This document shows positions 12,001 to 17,600 of a DNA stretch of 64,000 nt, piece by piece. The notes under the pieces were generated by a model, which saw nothing but the letters and a program-made list of their open reading frames with translations, was not told the DNA's origin and did no database searches. Numbering within the stretch: position 1 is the first letter of the stretch; each line of letters starts with the position of its first letter. Origin of the DNA: a virus; the IMG/VR virus record IMGVR_UViG_3300048597_000118, positions 1 to 64,000 of that record; one strand, written 5' to 3'. Made by a program: the position numbers and the translations under genes.

Positions 12001-13978
12001 GTTGCATCGTATAATGCCCGCTGACAGTGTCAAAAACACGACCAATACCAGACGCTAAGAACCCAGCTAAACCCTCTCCTGGAGTATAAAGGTCGTCTTG
12101 TCTAAACAGTTGGTTAAGGCTCATACCTAACCCGGGCGCACTTAATTTGGAATCAAGTCGCGAGAGTACATAACCCTGAATACCCTTAGCTTTAGTACCG
12201 TATAACGCCTGGTACCGGTCAGAGTAAATGCCTGTCGAGATGCCTTGGTGGTACTCATAAAAATCAGCGGGCATTTTATTAGGCATTACTGGCAACAGGC
12301 CTAACTCTTGGAAGTTGCCGCTTTGTATGTCTCTATAGGTAGGCTTATAAAAAGAAGATAGGTCGGCGCCACTTGGTCCTTGGTAAACGGCATCTTTGCG
12401 TAGTCTATATACGGCTCCTACATTTAGTACACGACCAATAGAACCCATAATGGCGTTAGTGTAAGCATCCGGTGCCGTGTCTAAGTCAACCATCATCCCT
12501 AACTCGTAAGCAAGGGACCCAATTACGCGGGCAGTGCCTATATTAAGAAAGCCGACTATACTGCCGTCGAAGTCTTGAGGGATTAGATTATCTTCTTTAA
12601 ACCTTTTAGCTAACTCAGACTCTTTGTTTAGATTAGGTATAACTAACCCAGACACGTTATGGTGCGCTGCTTGTTTACCAACCCATGTATGGGTCTGGAC
12701 TATATACGCATCTTCTAATAGACGCCGCTTTTCTCTAGGGTCTATATCCATACGGTCAATATCTGTATGGAGCACTGTCTTAACCCCTAGCTTTTTCAGG
12801 GTATTAATCTGGTCTAATGTTTGCTTGACTTGTTCTCGTCGTATGCCAGCCACTGTATTGTCAGCTAAGCTGGTCTCTGAATAACCCATAGCAGGGCCAC
12901 CCATGAAATACATGGCTCCTGAATTCTGCATCTCTTGCTGAATGGTGTCTAAATCTGCATGGAGTTCGTCTCGTATTTTGGCTAAGTCTTCATTGGTAAT
13001 AGAGTTAGAGTCACCTAGTCTTTCAGCAGTGGCAGACCTAGGCGCAGCCGCCCGAATAAACCTGTCAGTTTCGCTAATTGCTTCTTCGTGAACAGAAACG
13101 TTCCGTAATAACTTGACTCCTTCTAAATCCTTTTGGCCTGGCGCTGTATAATCTTCACTTTTAAAAACACCTCTGGTGGCGTATTTATCTTCAGCCCAGT
13201 CGTCCAGCATTCGATTATACCGAGGGTCTTCTATATGAAAAGAAGTGTCAGTATACCCTTGTCGGTATACCCCTCCCCAAAGGTTAGTAGTGCCGTCGTC
13301 ATGACGTTTAAAGGATACAGACCCACCTACTATGCCCGGCGCCATCCAGAATTGGAAGTTACCGTACATAGCTGTAGTTTGTACAGCCACTTTAGTAGGC
13401 TGCTCTACTAAGTTATTATCGCTGTCCCGTATATCAGCGTATTGAGCTGCACTTTCAGCACTAATTTCCCCAATGCTAAGTTTGAAGTGCATTAACTTCT
13501 GTTGTATTTCTTCAGGTAAGTTAGGGTCTATACCTGCGCTTGATACTTGTGGAGCTGGCATCCCTGACCTAGGGTCGTGTCGCTGAGTAAAATAACTATT
13601 TAACTTTTGAATATTCAGGGTTTCTGCTGGTGCGTCAAAAAGATTCTTACCTTGCTTAAAGGAGAACTCACTTTGAGTAGCTCTTTTAATGCCAGCATCA
13701 CCTAGAACCTGAGCCTCATTTTTACCGAAGAGTTTATTGAACCACCCTTGAGGCGGAGCTGTAATCAAAAAGTTATCTGTTTCTACAGTGCCTCGCCTAA
13801 ACCTAGATAATGACCTTTCTAGGTTAAATACAGTGTGAGTCTCACTGTAGACTACATAGGGATTATCTCCAGACTCAGGACTAGTCTGACCAGTCCTAGC
13901 TGAACTAAACCGGTCAGGCACATTAAAGCGGAGCTGGTGGTCATTGCTGACACTGCTAAACCCAAAAGTCCCGGCCAT
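1..13978 (-). CDS. Giant multidomain virion-type protein, partial (runs off left edge)
   Basis: The frame starts at ATG 13978 (MAGTFGFSSV) and stays open for 4,659 codons to the window edge, so the C-terminus is missing. A GGGGA stretch a few bases before the ATG may be the ribosome site. The first ~1,300 residues are mixed and soluble-looking. The remainder alternates Lys/Arg/Gln-rich helices with many Ala/Gly/Val/Leu segments long enough to be membrane-seeking, as in tape-measure or ejected inner-virion proteins. A Gly/Pro/Ser-rich linker (about residues 4000-4055) precedes a kinase-like domain (about 4060-4195), then a Gly/Ala zipper (about 4450-4520). The gene follows the terminase and a small ORF in the late operon, with about 40 bp between. 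Its role is not established. A virion protein entering the cell with DNA fits best; a tape measure is the alternative. Confidence 0.85.
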   Translation of the reverse strand, partial: MAGTFGFSSVSNDHQLRFNVPDRFSSARTGQTSPESGDNPYVVYSETHTVFNLERSLSRFRRGTVETDNFLITAPPQGWFNKLFGKNEAQVLGDAGIKRATQSEFSFKQGKNLFDAPAETLNIQKLNSYFTQRHDPRSGMPAPQVSSAGIDPNLPEEIQQKLMHFKLSIGEISAESAAQYADIRDSDNNLVEQPTKVAVQTTAMYGNFQFWMAPGIVGGSVSFKRHDDGTTNLWGGVYRQGYTDTSFHIEDPRYNRMLDDWAEDKYATRGVFKSEDYTAPGQKDLEGVKLLRNVSVHEEAISETDRFIRAAAPRSATAERLGDSNSITNEDLAKIRDELHADLDTIQQEMQNSGAMYFMGGPAMGYSETSLADNTVAGIRREQVKQTLDQINTLKKLGVKTVLHTDIDRMDIDPREKRRLLEDAYIVQTHTWVGKQAAHHNVSGLVIPNLNKESELAKRFKEDNLIPQDFDGSIVGFLNIGTARVIGSLAYELGMMVDLDTAPDAYTNAIMGSIGRVLNVGAVYRLRKDAVYQGPSGADLSSFYKPTYRDIQSGNFQELGLLPVMPNKMPADFYEYHQGISTGIYSDRYQALYGTKAKGIQGYVLSRLDSKLSAPGLGMSLNQLFRQDDLYTPGEGLAGFLASGIGRVFDTVSGHYTMQRIKKQHEGDLSGSIGEYQQKIIEQEYFRDKQQRGFFENLFNTVTTTIAETSLSMASYFGVTHAYSIAKSQIEESGSRFVVDVVTKVAEQGSDYTGVLMLDTGHRRMFSQARTLDRLARSTGAALTPAKEGLALGEYLLTVQDFAAGKNVTGAKNSLFDWYTARTGANAQALAGVEEELFKFLEDIYNRSNTNTDLKDDLISLVRKKLKSKSADDLTPEKFEATFREVLRETGITFAIDKDTHRISGSIDLARSLDNPNPGAPNIPDIVGFKNLGAVRRLDSANLANMFLPFLDNAVDIPTDKLKAGYIKAREELIDLARAKPVLRFDSSAQKDQVNRILHYGYDRLTDLARTFDSLAEYLPANPLLWIKPIRDAFNRYEVVQGKSQDDIIGNRRNFKQLIGPGFTGLLSLQGEVARTIGNIASVGVGKYVTDTLETFKLQSQASVIELKVAQSFKDTFNVLSSAQGGAANVKFDDVLQAFINKLTSPDSGISEEDVVKLKQLHIDIQTKINDTPGIKYATGHSDLGPPGDDAYAGFRKFLFSTGAVLIADRIIDHFFVKPQGLDIGDSIMSHIFGTKSPEVEGREADAKVLAGYSQNYSHSAPAILKYPAATAGYVLGGLVFPSVYHQSSHLRYWTSAKYGSQFSEDQVKLITQVASGVVNGVEGISATKNAEELTGLLKGAGSNAFWGSNKLRFGYAGAFVGASLALLATQAITSVAASTLEPLIALGDTIFRQRWHDPRKGIELDPIKGSAAAIFAKAHRQSAEKATKDMDYVSRSSMVVAGLLASAYTVSDQQPGRLFYPFATQIAAPFYQFAMVGKLDPSTNQISMQSGLQLYPLSGVGFMVPSMFNPATKYTPSVAERFLINQLTDLQPGMNQRGLIGDNSDVEQRKEAYSTLKASSGILSLALGSGLNPTFDYRPVLFIGGLTALQSAEQSLSKVVGRLDKNSPIYRELENYKGLYSLTSTGLTVTDQLTRGAYSLSFVGVNYLTHSITAFLGRGEQALFKAGPMARKLMPFYLSAMLVAGMLRPGQTTTEHQSDHMDALVGSLIKGDTTNTIKLEQNHLANYALGTAIGAAGFGGALMASGAFESVTDWANETGTGYIGRKKQEIYKAYQQHLSNNGITIEAAADSKKALMLAIKEGQSDEVVEPLLRQFRRTELPLLQSGAARLGMASRVLAPILLGSFIAAQFLSLTDFYDHSNPLSYLLRAVTDTGRGAQMTREQKAMLTNLGIRGARYQPKNVNEAIANVGDYILRSVFFMGNPSKSMGTYQDAPSPFLGIGGPLGVSAQQDMVKSYMQSQSVAADVSGSFYLMPAMASEFNNAKSIGPLLAAAQKDPNMPASRVVALYRATLMRKSRATYKNNISAGESAAISSPTLQMAIGRRSDEIRRLAWQSGEGHMLDLMTVMAGAGRIKTEATTNFISPSIATIYDYVGNNFRIESTNISGNPIRFSVQTNAEFARAMYAMAKGRSTQQDLNSLLYDSERVQDKGPNPVTGYFGGIMDYAFGTFYDRTLDEYGANYHNIVPAAALAFSAVGLTGMLAGTGITSIVQGLGALGALQVYGTLVDSSRSLGQARENVTHALRSTSFTADGDRLIKQVGSVMSELSMSGPVSDEAISALNAVFGKHNAVGSLQNFSKSLDTFSGRLAALSSDQAPQITEILNEIRSKFKESVAQLEIGYGMKGKGDAFEQMIKGIYDVTDDALVEGLTNVLRNAKGDDIRRQEIETLLQRHLQNKMEVLRQTGSFKALDKAPVNKSLVVNRSVEIPDISANSESIRNLIDTEGYSGLFKQATGGLFRASFALFDAKAGYEFISYAAAASDPMDELERRRSSYAAAASLFQTFGMIIPAQVILGTLTKNPTLAVSVMVAAVAVGSVAYANKGFRKNLTGFFKPKFKWLDKNIVRPSIRATASSLDAIGSLAPVQALLSPLRVITAGLDPMFTNMRRRAAQMPGVSFLADLFVPETKESFYDRWSERAPEQTAYGPRMWLYTRAEIEQDRKNRIESRRRRGGQLNAGITTELMSSFLQGKPTTTIIGSLTMERLTKGAGRVSSEHMGYSYVSPLTHLAVKRRQQEIDSYGNALLGPLVPKTRPSAAPWLSQATNVMRYSLFSTGSLIQAPMDVAGKSAAITIDSFIKAGEILDKVKGVVFKPIGGAGAAPNNQMFVWSATAVIGASILANKLGWSEDKDKRWHVLGLQVGAGVTGALARPYAGAAYNYIGNQDHLISKSIRQVRKINFGFISNSVVGAGIWAHKRVKAGLALATQWAKTRSWSRIAANTAYSGVAIAGATALLSPALDDMIGWIGDQEDEDDRKFLDRRRLAAIGVTAGVSLLARIGAGMKPDVAGSWAGKATGFTTKLATFGVTTLAVFKLSKVLLNSDVAGFIPKGIFNIGYAGLNLEDDSEGRTKAQAYEFASSSVAAAMAGGYAYNMIRGKDLVTQLSNAVTKNILKKSVKDQTKEVGWKAIQFNARTAIKNILTPVTLGAPYWFKGFSLTDFLRISWTNIYKSKGKWGDLARWSVDSLNKLVDSQNNNSPTRAELLAFDERELANQALKEGGSSKWGTIGSHATKLAPFVLDVATITAAHHRFAKVDPKDHMGNYKESYRAYYQAAAMTATSSVLSAFSQGENKVGLVGTLLITSQVNEIVGRNAEEWAAKDLYSGRLLTEQRQGRDSYLNKDSVAGLGALAISGIATASYYKVGWFGSSKWASVSNKVAPHILPVAQSAITTYNWQETWRQDRQQYSGTNPNYLAGQKSSDLGKQALFSGAVLALMSKTPSAGNKSLALRTLAVGTLTASAFAMDHTDRYFAKRHTLAVREAGIKDVYVKNLIQREAAEDTLGWGLIGAGAAITLSTLAVTKGKIPTSVGQAFSKGAYVLLSGATAAAATSFFGYQYSLGQGIEKYKDGISAKQWLEREKWIESGSYVPDSWKDTMQNRMQWQLQNPAAFNARNQLRKNSAGAGISLGSLNSRFITEEMTHAAQDRELNNKYGEYVTYASGIQGVAGATTYALTNFKYQAGKGITFRQHVKPSFAIPGRAVGNAAAMTAGQKVLSVLSVGAEAGTHLLPLVQYHFSAQGAQKEIEKQSNRYGAGRMSVAQYLQSTAMSRRAYSKASEGLYASYLPGSSSIFKLAMSAVGYNLVQSTVSKGFDTWEVRSERNWIKENREDLDLSSRNLARANRASKKYLTSISAPDKAVGLGALIASVAINTAFGLFTGGPVGMVQGAATSLATGVRTQSIAKTNIARHRSRNILKGEGDEYGREGMVDDLIYGVGPSGYIWAAAHVALNVGANKMFKRLRDHFSGAKGILENLSPGVSSDVSIGEEGVISPKQPSIDRDNKSGGSPKPGGGGGRPIGGGGSGGTATVTNPQAPPSVIESQASSGTVRSEAPSIPTNQVSGPMSGRNGTLTEVEVGGRTLIRKTLLESGVNKQIANTIQVEANIQKLAAETNLAPPVYGIDERSFDMGKHYGVTFDDISDDISGVEVRRAARLSMAKKLASLHSQGIVHGDVHGRNVMVRPGGETMVLDFGYSRFAEQSEAFSMFSDEVTVESVKRGDFTSVPNQDGSLGPRTVGSDLQGLMDMSGSQSDEVLQQYKKHLSDYQKWGEPLYTVADLPSDVQKQVTLTKSSDITLQKDLPKSVAPSIDVDDITSNKNRGSIGGAPQYSDPVTIMGRSGRGLVGNTIDKVKEADWQTRSTYASSSLSAGMATFNLYRGVTTLAKKDTTDFQKSYGFEYLSQSGAGYATTYLTLKGGLKATKALPYLNYAADAISLGYGAYRLNTATTAEEYQKAKEDVGGALGGLAGNVVGQGVGWVAGGLLGAAAGAAIGFFFGGIGIAAGAAVGFKIGSQVGSVVGSIAGSIYGEKVGRDWVKQNKHGASDAVEVFDFSGKYKKKKVEKEQRRVEALSRHSGGQKVAFATTNTATSSKTTTTQIVTPESSTPKNNVAGFRRGSTLSALDSSELLSPRTISNDTAKNKREDNYLKSPTLPKDIKGAEVAVTSRPL
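418..630 (-). other. Glycine-zipper / hydrophobic segment near C-terminal end of giant protein
   Basis: About 70 residues (roughly 4450-4520) are almost entirely Gly, Ala, Val, Ile and Phe with GxxxG spacing (for example GGLLGAAAGAAIGFFFGG). This is typical of membrane-inserting glycine-zipper modules. It lies about 265 residues after the kinase DFG motif and could insert the C-terminal part into a membrane (inference). Confidence 0.6.
1394..1801 (-). other. Protein-kinase-like domain inside the giant protein
   Basis: Residues about 4060-4195 of the giant frame read as a compact kinase. There is a Gly-containing beta-hairpin (GRNGTLTEVEVGGR) followed by a candidate ATP-binding Lys (K4078 in LIRKT), and a helix with a candidate partner Glu (E4096). 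The catalytic loop is HGDVHGRN (H4164, D4166, N4171) and the metal-binding motif is LDFG (D4184). The HGD...N loop resembles RIO/Bud32/ABC1-like and aminoglycoside-phosphotransferase-type kinases more than canonical HRD kinases. All key catalytic residues appear present, so activity is plausible. The substrate is unknown. Confidence 0.75.
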
Positions 13979-14017
13979 TTAGTCCCCATAGACGTTTGTA
14001 TACCTCTAATATTTAAC

Positions 14018-14638
14018 CTAAGCGCGACGCCTAGATAAGTCCTTGATCGAATCAAACCTTAATTCGTCATCATCTACTATATCTGCTAAAGTCAATGCTG
14101 GTTGAAATACAACCCTGACATATTCTCCGGGCACTGGGGTTTGTCCAGGCCAACTCAACACATTATAGTTAGCACTCCATAAGTGGTCTTGATTACCTTT
14201 TACTGACCTAACTAACCAAACGTTAGTGGGTAATTCATAAGGATTAGCCCCAGTATAAACAAAGTCATGGCTCGATTCCATACCATCAAACTCAGGAACC
14301 AGCCACCGCTGGGTCAATAACGGCGCTCGGGCACCCTTACGATGATAATCAACAATGTAATGACCATTAGGTAAGTCAGCACAACTGGAGGCCAACTGTA
14401 ACCTAATAAAACCGTCGGGCGGCACTTCCAAAACAAATGGCTCTGGGATTATGTTTTGTACGCCTCTATGGACCACCGCAGGTGGGTGGACTTTGAGGTA
14501 GTACTGACTCGGAGATTGGACTTGGGAACCGTCTGGGGCTAACGCCGGTGGCCTGAAGTGAATGACTATAGGTGTATATTTTAGTTGACCGGCATTGAGC
14601 GACCGGGCATATATATCCATTTGGTTAAAGTTAGGCAT
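14018..14638 (-). CDS. Conserved-looking structural protein, unknown function (206 aa)
   Basis: This 206-residue protein has no signal peptide or membrane segment. It is rich in Pro, aromatic and beta-forming residues (VIHFRPPAL, YYLKVHPPAV, YIVDYHRKG), consistent with a beta-sandwich adaptor, and ends in a basic tail (SRRRA). It lies between the large terminase (27 bp upstream) and the giant ORF (about 40 bp downstream), co-directional with both, so it belongs to the late operon. I do not recognise a family. A fibre-attachment or neck protein is possible, but that rests on position only. Confidence 0.75.
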   Translation of the reverse strand: MPNFNQMDIYARSLNAGQLKYTPIVIHFRPPALAPDGSQVQSPSQYYLKVHPPAVVHRGVQNIIPEPFVLEVPPDGFIRLQLASSCADLPNGHYIVDYHRKGARAPLLTQRWLVPEFDGMESSHDFVYTGANPYELPTNVWLVRSVKGNQDHLWSANYNVLSWPGQTPVPGEYVRVVFQPALTLADIVDDDELRFDSIKDLSRRRA

Positions 14639-14665
14639 ATTATTATCTATAGGTGTTTCGAAGGA

Positions 14666-17600
14666 TTAGAAACCAAAGCCGCCGTCATCAAAGTCATCGG
14701 TGAAGCTTTGCCCCTTAGTTCTAGCTTGTCTTACTAATGAACGTCGCTGGGAATCAGAGCCCCAGTCGCGCACTTTATTCCTCATAACCGACGGTCTACC
14801 TACCATCTTAGGCAGTGCTTTAGTAGTCATAGGAACCCCAGCTATTTCCCAGGCTACTGAACATACTGAGTCAATTAGGTCTTTAGAGTTATGTACTATA
14901 ACCCCAGCAGCCAACGCAAAGTTATCCCACTCATCTACTTCTAAGTCATATACGTCTACAGGTTCTAGAAGAGTGACTTTTATAATTTCGCGAACCTTAT
15001 GGTTTTCGCCCAGCCCACCCTTGACAAAATCATTCCAAGTCTCATAACCATTTCTCTTAAGAATGATTCTTAGAGTGGATACAGAACACTGCAGCTCTGC
15101 GGCAACATCCTTCATCATAGAGAGCCCAGACTGTACTGCGCCGTGTATATCTTGGATACTTACCTTAGGCGACCTGGTTCTATCAGAATCAACCATAATA
15201 ACTTTTCCTTTAAAGGAAAAAGTGCCTGCTTTAGTGTCTTTTCTGTCTATGTATTTATTTTCAAACTCCTGCCAATCAGAAAAGCCCTCGTCTCTTAAGA
15301 CTCGAGTGATAGTATTTCTGGACTCATCTAAAAAGATAGCAGCTTGGTATGCATTAGACGCACCATGCTCTAACGAACGTAGTAGAGAGTCTAAAGTAAC
15401 ATTTGCTCTGAAGAAACTAGCTTTCCTGTTCCTCTCCACATAGAACTCTTTAGGCTGGCTCTTCATATACGCTGACCTTTTTGCTCTCGTCTCAGGACGC
15501 TTATTAAATTCGATAGTCCCTTCAGAGAGCTTTTTACGGAACTCTAAGTCATTATTATGTGCGAGAGTGGAGTGATATGAGCAGTGTTCACTATGGTCTA
15601 ACACCTCTAGGTTTTCGGGTCTGTTGTCTGTTTTAATATGGTTAATATGATGGACAATTTTACCTCCTTTTAAATCTGGGTAGTTTAAGGACATATGGTG
15701 AGTTAAGTATCTGCCTTGTATAGAAGATACCTTTTCATATCCTCCCTGAACTGGCCATTGAAAGTTTATAGGCATCAACCGTGTAAACCCAGGCACTATA
15801 TCCTCAGCTTTTATATAATCTCCATTTCGTAACATAAATGGGTGCTCAGGGGTACATCTGATTACAGCTCCACTATCTAGAACTACATCAAGTAACTCAG
15901 TCACTTGTTTAGTCTTTCTGCCTCGCGCTTTGCCAGGCACAATTGTACCATCAGGTTTGGCCGAATACACCCATACCTCTTTGCCCTCTAGCTCAGAAAT
16001 CATAGGTCTAGTTCCGTCCAATAAAGGTATTCGAGTTTCCCCTACAAAACAACCATCTGGTGGGTGCATAATCTTACCGCGTTCTGTGTCATGGATGATG
16101 CCCATCATTTCTGACTTCAATAACGCTGTCCAATAGGAGTCTTTAGGTAATATCAGCCGACCTTCGTGGACTAATTTCCTTGTAAAGTCATATATTTCTA
16201 CTTGGACTCTATTACTCCAGAAACGGCTACTAGCGTTAATGCCAAGCAACCTTAACCGTTGAATAGTTTCATGTTGTTGAGCGTGGTCAGTAGTCAACTT
16301 ATATATAGGTCTAGAGGCGTGAATGGTGGTGATGATGTCATAGACATTAAGGATACTAACTACAGAACCTCCTTCTGGTTCCCAAGCGGCTAATCCATCA
16401 ATAACTACTACGTCTTGGTCATCGCGTCGCTCACCGTGACCAAATGCCATAGCATAGGCATCTTTGACGAATGCCGGGTCTAAGTGCATGTAAGTGTGAT
16501 GGCTATAATTCTTTTCTAGACTGTGTAGTTGTAACCTGACCATTTTGTCAGGCATTAACTGCATAGGCTCTAACTTGATTACTGACCGTCCTGTAGTTGC
16601 TTCTAACACCTCAGTTTCACTGAAGTAGGTAAAGGCTGAAGTGGTGCGGTCCCCTTCAAATTCAAGACGGGCTGAGGCAGGGTTGAGGGTGTACTCAGAG
16701 GCGACGATAGGATTGTTGCGGTTCATTAAAGGATTCAAATCCCAAGTGCGGAATCTGAAGCCAATCCAAGAGTCTTCTGCCATAGCAGCAGTGTATAACC
16801 TCTGTATGGCATCTCCATCACGCCAGGCACTACTAATAGCCACGCGGCGGGCATGTTCTCCAAAAGTAATACCAGATACACCGATGTTAGACCAGAGTTC
16901 TAGTGCGTTAGATTTACCGTCTTTATTTTCAAAACGGGCGACTTCATCCATGACTAAAAGTATTACCCTAGACCCTACTTGACTAGAGCCTTTAGAGTTA
17001 CCTGCGTATATGTAGAGTAGTTTGTCGTGATATTTAATCTCTTCTTCACCGATAATTATGCTTTTGTTATCTATAAGACGTTTTACTTTAGGGATATAGT
17101 TAAGGAATGCCCGCGCTTGACCAAAGATAGTCTTTTTTACCTGACTGGCTGCTGGAGCCAAGCAATATATACTAATAAGAGTTGAGCTGGCTACACCGAA
17201 GAATTGTTGGGGATTCGGCAGCATACATAGCTTATACCACTCATAACCTATAATGATTGCCCCTAGGAAGGTATTGTGATTGGTCATACCCTGAGCTACG
17301 TACTGCTGATGTCCTGGAACCCAAAGGTCCACACAGAATGCGGTCGACTCCTCTACAGAAACTACAGGAGTATAAAAATAATCACAGTCTAGTAAGTGTT
17401 GAAAGTGCTTTACAGCTTCTTGGTCAGAACTATACTGCTCTACCAGAGGCAAAAATCTCTCAACTCGCTTAGAGCTTAGCTTTTCCCCAGTAGATTTTTT
17501 GATGGCATTGCCAACTATAGCCCTATATTCAGAGCGGACATTAGGTGGGTCTCCTGGTTTTTTATCAAAATACTGCCCAGTATTGTCTGGTAGAGAACCC

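Noticed and set aside
84-13411. Many plus-strand open frames of 60-230 codons across the first 13.4 kb.
   Set aside because: All lie opposite the continuous minus-strand giant frame, have low-complexity Ser/Leu/Ala-rich translations, and show no ribosome sites or domain patterns.
13852-14055. 67-codon minus-strand frame bridging the giant ORF start and the 206-aa gene end.
   Set aside because: It overlaps both neighbours in another frame and its translation has no recognisable features. The flanking frames are better supported.
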